This document shows positions 29,438 to 36,963 of a stretch of DNA of 64,000 nt, one piece after another; position 1 is the first letter of the stretch; every line of letters starts with the position of its first letter. The translations under genes were made by a program, and so were the position numbers. The notes under the pieces are model-generated. The model ran no database searches, was not told the DNA's origin, and saw nothing but the letters and a program-made list of their open reading frames with translations. The stretch lies in NCBI RefSeq assembly GCF_006152115.1, contig NZ_VDFU01000001.1:248001-312000 (forward strand), read 5' to 3'. This DNA is from Rubellimicrobium rubrum (GTDB lineage: Bacteria; Pseudomonadota; Alphaproteobacteria; Rhodobacterales; Rhodobacteraceae).

Positions 29438-29659
29438 ATGGCCTACGCACACGACACCCGCCACGCCACTTCCGGTGTTTCGCTCGGGCAGCGCTTCAGC
29501 GATCTGCGCGTGGCGCTGGGCGAGCGGATCGGGCGGTATCGCCTGTACCGTGAAACGCTGGCCGAGTTGTCCACGCTCACCGATCGCGAGCTGAACGACT
29601 TGGGCCTGAGCAGCGCCGAGATCCGTGGCGTCGCGCACAAGGCGGCCTACGGCTTCTGA
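29438..29659 (+). CDS. DUF1127 small protein (CcaF1-like)
   Basis: A 73-aa basic protein ending in a DUF1127 domain: YRETLAELSTLTDRELNDLGLSSAEIRGVAHKAAYGF. DUF1127 proteins are short Arg-rich helical proteins. In Rhodobacter sphaeroides the member CcaF1, encoded directly upstream of the CcsR RNAs, binds RNA and affects RNA maturation and turnover; the same arrangement is seen here, with the first hairpin motif starting within 20 nt of the stop. The ribosome binding site is weak (AAGAGA about 8 nt upstream). A seven-codon upstream frame ends one base before the start codon. Probably stress-induced, by analogy. Confidence 0.85.
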   Translation: MAYAHDTRHATSGVSLGQRFSDLRVALGERIGRYRLYRETLAELSTLTDRELNDLGLSSAEIRGVAHKAAYGF

Positions 29660-29668
29660 GAGCATTCG

Positions 29669-29777
29669 CCAGGCCCGTTTCCTCCCTGGGTCCGGACACC
29701 TCCGCATGACAAGCCCCATCGCCCCGGGGCCTCTGCGCAGGATGCGGCGGGACCAACCTCCTCCCTGGTTCCGCCGC
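29669..29777 (+). ncRNA. CcsR/cuckoo-type small RNA 1
   Basis: Two stem-loops expose C-rich anti-Shine-Dalgarno-like loops. The first (29669-29695) is a bulged stem around TTTCCTCCCT. The second is strong: GCGGCGGGACCA (29744-29755) pairs with TGGTTCCGCCGC (29766-29777) around loop ACCTCCTCCC. CcsR (cuckoo) RNAs carry two such CCUCC-loop hairpins each. Exact 5' and 3' ends are not readable. Confidence 0.75.
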
Positions 29778-29784
29778 CGGTCTA

Positions 29785-29856
29785 CGCCGGTGCCCCTTCT
29801 CCTCCCTGGGGTCCGGTGTCTCGCGGCGGGGCCTTCCTCCTCCCTGGCTCCGCCGC
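29785..29856 (+). ncRNA. CcsR/cuckoo-type small RNA 2
   Basis: First hairpin: CGCCGG and CCCC (29785-29796) pair with GGGG and CCGGTG (29808-29818) around a loop with CTCCTCCC. Second hairpin: GCGGCGGGGCC (29823-29833) pairs with GGCTCCGCCGC (29846-29856) around loop TTCCTCCTCCCT. The second stem copies that of RNA 1, with compensating changes in the pairs near the loop. Confidence 0.8.
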
Positions 29857-29872
29857 ACGGGTTTGACGACTT

Positions 29873-29949
29873 CGCCGGTGCCCTCTCCTCCTCCCTGGGC
29901 AACGCGCGGAAATGCGGCGGGACCTCTCCTCCTCCCTGGTCCCGCCGCA
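29873..29949 (+). ncRNA. CcsR/cuckoo-type small RNA 3
   Basis: First hairpin: TGCCC (29879-29883) pairs with GGGCA (29897-29901) around a loop containing CCTCCTCCC. Second hairpin: TGCGGCGGGACC (29913-29924) pairs perfectly with GGTCCCGCCGCA (29938-29949) around loop TCTCCTCCTCCCT. Same two-hairpin plan as its neighbours. Confidence 0.8.
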
Positions 29950-29963
29950 CACTTCATCGGAAT

Positions 29964-30042
29964 GGCGGTCCTTTCCTCCTCCCTAGACAGCCCGTACCGG
30001 ACGGCGGCGACCCTCCTCCCAGAGTCGGCCGCCGTTTTTTTT
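29964..30042 (+). ncRNA. CcsR/cuckoo-type small RNA 4, ending in the array terminator
   Basis: First hairpin: GGC and GTC (29964-29970) pair with GAC and GCC (29986-29992) around a loop with CCTCCTCCC. Second hairpin: ACGGCGGCGAC (30001-30011) pairs with GTC and GCCGCCGT (30024-30035) around CCTCCTCCCAGA. The second hairpin is also the intrinsic terminator, being followed by eight T. Confidence 0.8.
30001..30042 (+). terminator. terminator of the DUF1127/small-RNA operon
   Basis: An 11-bp stem with one bulged G is followed directly by a run of eight T (30035-30042). Its loop carries the CCTCCTCCC motif, so the terminator is itself the last cuckoo hairpin. Confidence 0.9.
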
Positions 30043-30141
30043 GCGGTCACCCCCAACCAGCGTGGTCGGGCAGTGACCAACTTTCCCTTCCGACTCATCA
30101 CTCGACAGGCCATGGTCTCTGCGGGCAGCAAGGCGAGACTG

Positions 30142-31308
30142 ATGCGGGCATCTCTGGTTTCAGCGGCGCTGGTGGCAGCGCTGGTGGGCTTCGGCTCGAC
30201 CATTGCGCTCGTGCTCGCCGCGGCAGCGGCCGTGGACGCAACGCCCACGCAGACTGCGTCCTGGGTGCTCGCCGTGGCGCTGGCCAAGGCTGCGGGAAGC
30301 GCAGGCCTGTCCTTCTGGGCGCGCATGCCCGTGGTGCTGGCCTGGTCCACGCCCGGCGCGGCGCTGGTCGCGGCGACAAGCGGCCTGAGCATGGAACAGG
30401 CAGTCGGGGCCTTCGTCCTAGCCGGGCTGATGATCGCGACGCTTGGGCTAGTGCGGCCTTTGGGACGACTGGTGGCCCTGATCCCCGATGCGATCGCGGC
30501 TGGCATGCTGGCAGGCGTCCTCCTTCCGTTCTGCCTCAAGCTGGCTCCGGCGGCTGTCGAGGCACCGGCCCTGCTCGGACCCATGGTCGTGACCTTCGCG
30601 GTCGTGCGGCTTCGCAATCCGGCATGGGCCGTCTTGGCGGCGCTGGCCGTGGGTCTTGTCCTGGCCTTCGTGACCGGAGCCGCTCATGCGCCAGAGGTCG
30701 CAGGCCTGCCCGGCTTGGTGCTGGTGCGCCCGCATTTCGACGCGAACGTGGCCGTCGGCTTGGCGCTGCCGCTTGCTCTGGTCACCATGGCGTCGCAGAA
30801 CCTGCCGGGCTTTGCGACGCTGCGAGCTGCCGGATACGAGCCGCCGGTGAGCGCTGCATTGACCACGACGGGCCTGCTGTCGGCAGGCGCAGGGCTGTTC
30901 GGGGCCCATCCGATCAGCATGGCCGCGATTACGGCAGCGATTTGCCTGGGGGATGACGTGCACCCTGACCGGGCACGGCGATGGATGGTGGGGCTGGTTT
31001 ATGCGGCTGTCTGGGTCATCCTGGGCTTGGCCTCTCCGGTGGTGATCGGAGCCATCGCGGCGCTGCCACCGGCCTTGGTAGCCGGGATCGTGGGAATCGC
31101 GCTGCTGGGTCCTCTCACAGGGGCACTGGCCGGAGCCATGGGTCCGATGACGACCCGGACGCCAGCCGTGGTCACGCTGGCCGTGACGGCCTCGGGGGTG
31201 GCGGCATTCGGGATCGGCGCGGCGTTCTGGGGACTCGTGGCAGGTCTGGCCTTCCACGGAATCGACTCGGTCGCCATCAGGCGCGCTCGTCCTTCGGGCT
31301 CTCCATGA
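30142..31308 (+). CDS. BenE family transporter (benzoate/H+ symporter-like)
   Basis: A hydrophobic protein with 11-12 transmembrane helices and BenE-family sequence: start MRASLVSAALVAALVGFGSTIALVLAAA, FWARMPVVLAWSTPGAALVA, and MASQNLPGFATLRAAGYEPPVSAALTTTGLLS with GAHPISMAAITAAICLG, which are the conserved family segments. BenE proteins import benzoate or related acids with protons; the true substrate here is unknown. I prefer ATG 30142 (388 aa) because the family usually starts there; ATG 30112 is possible. It begins 100 bp after the small-RNA terminator, and its 3' end overlaps the convergent Lrp-type gene by 32 nt. Confidence 0.88.
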   Translation: MRASLVSAALVAALVGFGSTIALVLAAAAAVDATPTQTASWVLAVALAKAAGSAGLSFWARMPVVLAWSTPGAALVAATSGLSMEQAVGAFVLAGLMIATLGLVRPLGRLVALIPDAIAAGMLAGVLLPFCLKLAPAAVEAPALLGPMVVTFAVVRLRNPAWAVLAALAVGLVLAFVTGAAHAPEVAGLPGLVLVRPHFDANVAVGLALPLALVTMASQNLPGFATLRAAGYEPPVSAALTTTGLLSAGAGLFGAHPISMAAITAAICLGDDVHPDRARRWMVGLVYAAVWVILGLASPVVIGAIAALPPALVAGIVGIALLGPLTGALAGAMGPMTTRTPAVVTLAVTASGVAAFGIGAAFWGLVAGLAFHGIDSVAIRRARPSGSP

Positions 31309-31741
31309 CGATGTAGCTGGTGATCGACCGCACGGCGGGCACCGTTCCCAGCACGTCGGTATGGAAGGCCTTGTAGGCGGCAAGGTCGCGCGCCTCGACC
31401 CGCAGCAGGTACTCGAACGCACCTGCGATGTTGTGGCACTCCACCACCTCGGGGGCGGCCTGCATGGCGGCTTCGAAGGTCTTCTGGGCTGCCTTCCCGT
31501 GCTCGCTCAGCCCGACGGCGACATAGACCACATAGCCGCGCCCGACCTGATGGGGGTCAAGCACCGCCCTGAAGCCCTGGATCACGCCCCGCCGCTCCAA
31601 CTCCTGCACGCGCCGGAGCGTGGCCGAGGGCGACAGCCCGACCCGATCCGACAAGGCGAGATTCGACAGGCGCCCGTCCCGGCGCAGTTCGCGCAATATG
31701 CGTTGGTCTATGCTGTCCAGCGTGGTCATGGATTGCAGCAT
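31277..31741 (-). CDS. Lrp/AsnC family transcriptional regulator
   Basis: A 154-aa regulator with an N-terminal winged helix-turn-helix (LDSIDQRILRELRRDGRLSNLALSDRVGLSPSATLRRVQELERRGVI) and a C-terminal RAM domain (VVYVAVGLSEHG...EVVECHNIAGAFEYLLRVEARDLAAY). Lrp/AsnC proteins sense amino acids and commonly regulate a neighbouring gene. It is divergent from a LysE-type exporter gene 62 bp away, the classic layout for an amino-acid-responsive regulator and its export target. An alternative start lies four codons downstream (ATG 31729). Confidence 0.93.
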   Translation of the reverse strand: MLQSMTTLDSIDQRILRELRRDGRLSNLALSDRVGLSPSATLRRVQELERRGVIQGFRAVLDPHQVGRGYVVYVAVGLSEHGKAAQKTFEAAMQAAPEVVECHNIAGAFEYLLRVEARDLAAYKAFHTDVLGTVPAVRSITSYIVMESPKDERA

Positions 31742-31803
31742 TAGCAGCCAGACAGGCCATTTTGCAATCCGATGCCCCCTTGGGCGCTGTACGATTGCAC
31801 ATC
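31742..31803. promoter_or_regulatory. shared control region of the lrp-type and lysE-type genes
   Basis: The 62-bp gap between two divergent starts must contain both promoters and probably the Lrp-type operator. It includes the AT-richer stretch around 31741-31775 with CAGCCAGACAGGC and GCAATCC words, but no clear palindrome could be defined. Confidence 0.35.
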
Positions 31804-32406
31804 ATGACCGCAATCGACCTCCTCCCTGCCCTCGCGGGCTTCGCCTTTGTGTCCTCGATCACTCCGGGGCCGAACAACCTCATGCTGATGGCGTCGGGGG
31901 CGAACTTCGGCGTCCGCCGGTCGCTACCTCACATGCTGGGGGTCGGGATCGGCTTCACCGCGATGATCGTGGCGGTTGGCCTGGGCCTGAACGGTCTGTT
32001 CGAGGCCCTGCCCTGGACCCACACGGCGCTTGAGGTGTTTGCCGTCGTGTATCTGCTCTGGCTGGCCTGGAAGATCGGCACTGCTGCGCCGACCACGCCT
32101 GACGCGCCGCAATCGGGGCGGCCGCTCACCTTCCTGCAGGCGGCCGCATTCCAGTGGGTGAACCCCAAGGGCTGGATGATGGTCGTGTCGGCCCTGACCT
32201 TCTATGCGGCGGACCAGAGCCTTGGGACCGTGCTGCTCGTGGCTGCGGTGTTCGGCGCGATCAACCTGCCCTGCATTTCGGTCTGGACCGTGCTGGGTCA
32301 GGAGATGCGGCGCATCCTCACGTCCCCGGCGCGGATGCGGGCCTTCAACGTGACCATGGCACTTCTCTTGGTGGGAACGCTCTGGCCGATCCTGCGGGCG
32401 TTCTAG
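31804..32406 (+). CDS. LysE/RhtB family amino acid exporter
   Basis: A 200-aa inner membrane protein with six helices of the LysE superfamily. The start MTAIDLLPALAGFAFVSSITPGPNNLMLMASGANFGVRRSLPHMLGVGIGF has the family motif TPGPNN. A second signature is FQWVNPKGWMMVVSAL. These proteins export amino acids or their analogues. ATG 31804 is preferred over upstream 31762, which would add residues without matching the family. Divergent from the Lrp-type regulator that may control it. Confidence 0.92.
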   Translation: MTAIDLLPALAGFAFVSSITPGPNNLMLMASGANFGVRRSLPHMLGVGIGFTAMIVAVGLGLNGLFEALPWTHTALEVFAVVYLLWLAWKIGTAAPTTPDAPQSGRPLTFLQAAAFQWVNPKGWMMVVSALTFYAADQSLGTVLLVAAVFGAINLPCISVWTVLGQEMRRILTSPARMRAFNVTMALLLVGTLWPILRAF

Positions 32407-32427
32407 AACGCCCGGCAGGGTTGTCCG

Positions 32428-34815
32428 TCAGAACGGCACGTCATCGTCGCCGCCGTTCGGGGCAGGCACCACGAACTTCGCGACCACCTTCTTCTCGCCC
32501 GCCTTTTCAAAGGCGATGTCGAGCTTGTCACCCTCCGCACCAGTGATCCGGCCGTAGCCGAACTTCTGATGGAACACACGGTCGCCAATGGTGAAGGACG
32601 AGTCGGCCGCGACGTCGATGGTCAGGCCGCGGGTTTCCTGCGGCTCGCGCTGGGGCCGGACCTGTGAACGGGCCTGCATGCGCCGCCATCCGGGCGAGGC
32701 ATAGACATCCGCCCGCGCCGCCCGGTCGGCCAGCTGGGATTCAGAGGCAGCCTGCAGGACCGGGGACGCGCTCATCGCCATGCCCGCCGCGCCATAGCCG
32801 CCGCCGTAAAGCCCCGGCGGTGTCAGCACCTCCACGTGATCCTTGGGCAGTTCGTCGATGAAGCGGGAGGGAAGCGAAGACTGCCACTGTCCGTGAACCC
32901 GTCGGTTCCCGGCAAAGGAGATGGTCGCCAGCTGCTCGGCACGCGTGATGCCGACATAGGCTAACCGCCGCTCCTCCTCCAGGCCCTTGAGGCCGCCCTC
33001 GTCAAGGCTGCGCTGGGACGGGAAAAGTCCATCTTCCCAGCCCGGCAGGAAGACGGCCGGAAACTCCAGCCCCTTGGCGGCGTGGAGGGTCATGATCGAG
33101 ACCTTCTCCTCACCGTCCTCGCTGGCGTTGTCCATGACAAGCGCCACGTGCTCGAGGAAACCTTGGAGCGAGTCGAATTGTTCGAGCGCCTTGACCAGTT
33201 CCTTCAGGTTCTCGAGCCGACCCGATGCCTCGGGCGACTTGTCGTTCTGCCACATCGCCGTGTAGCCGGATTCATCCAGAATCATCTGGGCGAGCTCGAC
33301 ATGCGTGTCGCCTTCGCGGACGACCTGATCGTGCCAGCGCTCCATCGCTTGGACAAAGATCCGCAGCTCGTTCCCACCCTTGCCGGCAACCAGCTTGGAT
33401 TCGGCTGCGATGCGCGCCCCGTCCAGAAGACCCACTCCATTTTGACGGGCGCAAACCTGCACCGTCTGAATCGCCTTGTCGCCCAGGCCCCGTTTGGGCG
33501 TGTTCACGATCCGCTCGAAGGCGAGGTCGTCGTCGGGGGACACGGCCAGCCGAAAGTAGGCCATGGCGTCGCGGATCTCCTGCCTTTCGTAGAAGCGGGG
33601 GCCGCCGATGACGCGGTACGGGAGGCCGATGGTCAGGAACCGATCCTCGAAGCTCCGCATCTGGTGGGACGCGCGCACGAGGATCGCGATGCCGTCCAAC
33701 GGAACCGGGTCCATGCCGCGCGTGCCGCGCTGCATCGCCTCGATCTCCTCACCGATCCAGCGGGCTTCCTCCTCGCCGTCCCAGTGACCGATCAGGCGGA
33801 CTTTCTCCCCCTCGCCCAGGCTCGTCCAGAGCGTCTTGCCAAGACGCCCCTTGTTCCCTGCAATCACCGCAGAGGCAGCGGCAAGGATATGCGGAGTGGA
33901 GCGGTAGTTCTGCTCCAGCCGGATTACGGCGGCGCCCGGAAAGTCCGTCTCGAACCGCAGGATGTTGCCGACCTCGGCCCCGCGCCAGCCATAGATCGAC
34001 TGGTCATCATCGCCCACGCAGCAGACGTTTCGGTGTCCTTGCGCCAGGAGCCGCAGCCACATGTACTGCGCGATGTTGGTGTCCTGATATTCGTCCACCA
34101 GGATATAGCGGAACCAGCGCTGATACTGAGACAGCACGTCCTCATGAGTCTTGAAGATGGTGATCATATGGAGAAGCAGGTCGCCGAAATCGACGGCGTT
34201 CAGGTCGCGCAGGCGACGCTGGTAGGCGGCGTAAAGGTCCACGCCCTTGTGGTCGAAGGCCGACACGTCGGCCGCAGGAATGTTGACCGGAGTGACCGCG
34301 CGGTTCTTCCAGGCGTCGATGACATGGGCGAGCTGGCGCGCGGGCCAACGCTTTTCGTCGATGTCGCTGGCCTGGATTAGCTGCTTGAGCAGCCGGACCT
34401 GATCGTCGGTGTCAAGAATCGTGAAATTTGACCGCAGCCCCACCAGTTCGGCGTGCCGCCGGAGGAGCTTCACACAGATCGCATGAAAGGTGCCGAGCCA
34501 AGGCATCCCCTCCACCGCCTCGCCCACCATGGCACCGATGCGGTTACGCATCTCGCGAGCGGCCTTATTGGTGAAGGTGACGGCCAGAATCTCGTTCGGG
34601 CGGGCGCGGCCTGTGGTCAGCAAATGCGCGATCCGCGCCGTCAGTGCCTTGGTCTTGCCTGTTCCAGCACCGGCCAGCATCAGAACCGGCCCGTCCAGCG
34701 CCTCGACCGCCGCGCGCTGCGCGGGATTGAGGCCGTCGAGGTACGGTGCACGCGGGATCGCCCCCGCCATCGCGCGGCGGGACAAGGGCAGGTCGGGATC
34801 GGGGCTCAGGCTCAT
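32428..34815 (-). CDS. ATP-dependent DNA helicase UvrD/PcrA
   Basis: A 795-aa superfamily 1A 3'-5' helicase used in nucleotide excision repair, mismatch repair and removal of protein roadblocks. Motifs in order: Q motif LNPAQRAAVEALDGP, Walker A LAGAGTGKTKAL, Ia VTFTNKAAREM, DEYQDTN (motif II), QSIYGWRGA (III), RLEQNYRST (IV), TLHAAKGLEFPAVFL (V) and RRLAYVGITRAE (VI). The C-terminal tail has a Tudor-like RNA polymerase-interaction domain (GDRVFHQKFGYGRITGAEGDKLDIAFEKAGEKKV). ATG 34815 is chosen; the open frame continues upstream but without family similarity. Confidence 0.96.
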   Translation of the reverse strand: MSLSPDPDLPLSRRAMAGAIPRAPYLDGLNPAQRAAVEALDGPVLMLAGAGTGKTKALTARIAHLLTTGRARPNEILAVTFTNKAAREMRNRIGAMVGEAVEGMPWLGTFHAICVKLLRRHAELVGLRSNFTILDTDDQVRLLKQLIQASDIDEKRWPARQLAHVIDAWKNRAVTPVNIPAADVSAFDHKGVDLYAAYQRRLRDLNAVDFGDLLLHMITIFKTHEDVLSQYQRWFRYILVDEYQDTNIAQYMWLRLLAQGHRNVCCVGDDDQSIYGWRGAEVGNILRFETDFPGAAVIRLEQNYRSTPHILAAASAVIAGNKGRLGKTLWTSLGEGEKVRLIGHWDGEEEARWIGEEIEAMQRGTRGMDPVPLDGIAILVRASHQMRSFEDRFLTIGLPYRVIGGPRFYERQEIRDAMAYFRLAVSPDDDLAFERIVNTPKRGLGDKAIQTVQVCARQNGVGLLDGARIAAESKLVAGKGGNELRIFVQAMERWHDQVVREGDTHVELAQMILDESGYTAMWQNDKSPEASGRLENLKELVKALEQFDSLQGFLEHVALVMDNASEDGEEKVSIMTLHAAKGLEFPAVFLPGWEDGLFPSQRSLDEGGLKGLEEERRLAYVGITRAEQLATISFAGNRRVHGQWQSSLPSRFIDELPKDHVEVLTPPGLYGGGYGAAGMAMSASPVLQAASESQLADRAARADVYASPGWRRMQARSQVRPQREPQETRGLTIDVAADSSFTIGDRVFHQKFGYGRITGAEGDKLDIAFEKAGEKKVVAKFVVPAPNGGDDDVPF

Positions 34816-35038
34816 GACCGGAGACCTTAGCGTGAAGGATGGCTCGATGGAAGCTCTCGTTCGCGTTATGTTCCGTGAATGACTTGTGATGCTCGCGGGG
34901 AGGAGCGGTACCCAGGGACGCTTCCGGAAAGGGAGCATTTTACACGTTGCGGCTGCCCGACACTCCAGACCTTAACTTCGTTCTCAGACCCTCCGGTCCA
35001 AGTCGGTTCAGACCTGTCCTGCCGTCGCGGAGCTTGAA

Positions 35039-36826
35039 ATGCTGGAACGTGGGAACCTTATCGACACTGGACGGACGAACGGACGCCGGGGACTGCGGGC
35101 CGCCATCCTTGTCGCTGCCGCAGCCGCCATGACCGGAGCCGTCATCCTTCTGCCCGCCTCCCTATCCGACCGGATCATCGAAAGCGACCTGCGCAATGCC
35201 GCTCATGACTGGCGGCAGCGCGTGGTCGGACAGCTCTCCAAAGGGCCAGAAACTTTTGCCCTGTCCAGCCTGACCTTGGCCGACCGCGAGGTACTGGAAC
35301 TGATCTCCCAAACGTCCGAGATCCAGCAGATCGACTTGATCGACACCGAGGGTCGTATCTTCTGGGCCACACGGGACGAACTGATCGGACAGCACCAGAA
35401 GGTGTCGCAGGTCGGGACGGCTGCCAGCCCGGATCATGTGAACTATGCCGTCAGGTTCGTGGATCCGGACCCGGACAGCATTCCTTTCGGGGCTGTCGCC
35501 GGATCGCCCCGCGCCGTGGCCGAGATCGAAGTTCCCGTCACCGAGGCCAGGGGCGGAGTCGTGGGCTGGCTGGAGTTGCATCACGACATCACGCTGATCC
35601 GGGCCACTAGCATCCTGCGTATCCGACTTGCTCTGATCGCCGGGTCAGTCCTGGCCTTCGGGGCATTGCTGGGCGCCTTGGCCCTGCTCCGCTCCAGCCG
35701 GAACCGCACCCTCGAGGCCGATGCCCGCGCCCGGCAGCTCAAGGTCGTCATGGCCGAACAGATCCGGCTGACGCGCGAGGTTCACCTGCTTGGCCAGATC
35801 AACGAATGGCCCGGCTCGACCCGCTCGCAGGGGGAGTTGTTCCAGGCGGTGGCACGCTTCATGGAGCATGTGCTGCCTAGCTGGTCTGGAAGTCTTTACG
35901 TCCTTTCGGTGTCGGGCGACGTGCTGGACGGGGTCGTCAGCTGGAACGGCGGCACGCATCTGGGCCATTTGCGCGCGGCGGACTTTACGTTGATCTCTCA
36001 GGGACGCGCATGCGCTTCGGACGTGACCAATGCGCCCTCCTCCGAGCCCGAACTCCAGGCCGGGCGCGCGTCCCTTTGCATCCCCATTCGCGCTCAGGGC
36101 GAGACGGTCGGGCTCCTGAACCTGGCTGCGGAAGGCGAACTGGACGAGGCGACCTTGGCCACGCAGCGGCGCGTGGCGCAGGCCGGCGCGGACCAGATCA
36201 GCATGGCGATCGCGAACGCAAGGATGCGGGACGCTCTCCAGCAGCAGGCGATCCGGGACCCGTTGACCGGGCTGTTCAACCGCCGCCACCTTCTCGAAAC
36301 CGTCCGTCGCGCCCTCGACATGCGCCTGTACCGGGAGGCAAGCGTCTTGGCGATAGCCGTGGACCAGCTCGACCGTCTCAACGAGGAGCATGGCCACGAC
36401 GCCGGCGACATGATCCTGCGGGCCGTGGCCGGAGTGCTGCGACGTCATGCTGAAGGGGATGCGATCGCCGCCCGGGCCGGAGGCGCAGAGCTGACTTTGG
36501 TGCTGCCCAAAGTCGGCGAAGCCGAAGCCATGAACCAGGCCGAGCAGATCCGGAAGGAGCTGGCCGCCTTGGCCATGCGGCTTGGTCCCGTGACGCTTCA
36601 GGGAGTCGTGGTGTCGGTCGGAGTGGCGCAACTTCCTCACCATGGCATCCGTCCGGTCGAGGCGATCCGCGCGGCCAGCGATGCCTTGCATGCCGCAAGG
36701 GCGCACGGAGGCGATCGGGTGATGGCCGCTGCCTCGGGAACGGGCGAGGCCGCTGCTTGGACGATGGACCACCTGGCGGACAACACGGCGACGCTGTCCG
36801 TTGGTGCCCCGCGGCTGATCGCCTGA
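35039..36826 (+). CDS. membrane GAF-GGDEF protein with degenerate active site
   Basis: A 595-aa protein: transmembrane helix 1 (about 21-40), periplasmic region to about 190, helix 2 (about 197-217), a short coiled region, a GAF domain (about 265-395) and a GGDEF domain (about 400-560). The family start DPLTGLFNRRHLLE is intact. The catalytic signature GG(D/E)EF reads GGAEL at 481-485 and the first metal Asp of the DxDxFK motif is Ala440, so both metal ligands are missing and cyclic di-GMP synthesis is unlikely. It may act as a c-di-GMP or GTP receptor, or as a partner protein. GGAG lies 6 nt before the ATG. Confidence 0.85.
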   Translation: MLERGNLIDTGRTNGRRGLRAAILVAAAAAMTGAVILLPASLSDRIIESDLRNAAHDWRQRVVGQLSKGPETFALSSLTLADREVLELISQTSEIQQIDLIDTEGRIFWATRDELIGQHQKVSQVGTAASPDHVNYAVRFVDPDPDSIPFGAVAGSPRAVAEIEVPVTEARGGVVGWLELHHDITLIRATSILRIRLALIAGSVLAFGALLGALALLRSSRNRTLEADARARQLKVVMAEQIRLTREVHLLGQINEWPGSTRSQGELFQAVARFMEHVLPSWSGSLYVLSVSGDVLDGVVSWNGGTHLGHLRAADFTLISQGRACASDVTNAPSSEPELQAGRASLCIPIRAQGETVGLLNLAAEGELDEATLATQRRVAQAGADQISMAIANARMRDALQQQAIRDPLTGLFNRRHLLETVRRALDMRLYREASVLAIAVDQLDRLNEEHGHDAGDMILRAVAGVLRRHAEGDAIAARAGGAELTLVLPKVGEAEAMNQAEQIRKELAALAMRLGPVTLQGVVVSVGVAQLPHHGIRPVEAIRAASDALHAARAHGGDRVMAAASGTGEAAAWTMDHLADNTATLSVGAPRLIA

Positions 36827-36963
36827 TCGCCTGAGGACCGGGCGCCCCTGCCCTGGCGAAGGTCGATGCAGGCGCGCGGGTCGAAACGATCCATGTCGCT
36901 TGCCGGACCTTGCGCCGCAGCGCGGCACGCCTAAGGTGCCCACGCCTTTAGCGGAGCCCGACC

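Noticed and set aside
29660-30042. Repeats after the DUF1127 gene as a CRISPR array
   Set aside because: Repeat units are not identical, spacing is irregular, and the shared element is a hairpin loop with covarying stems; no cas genes nearby.
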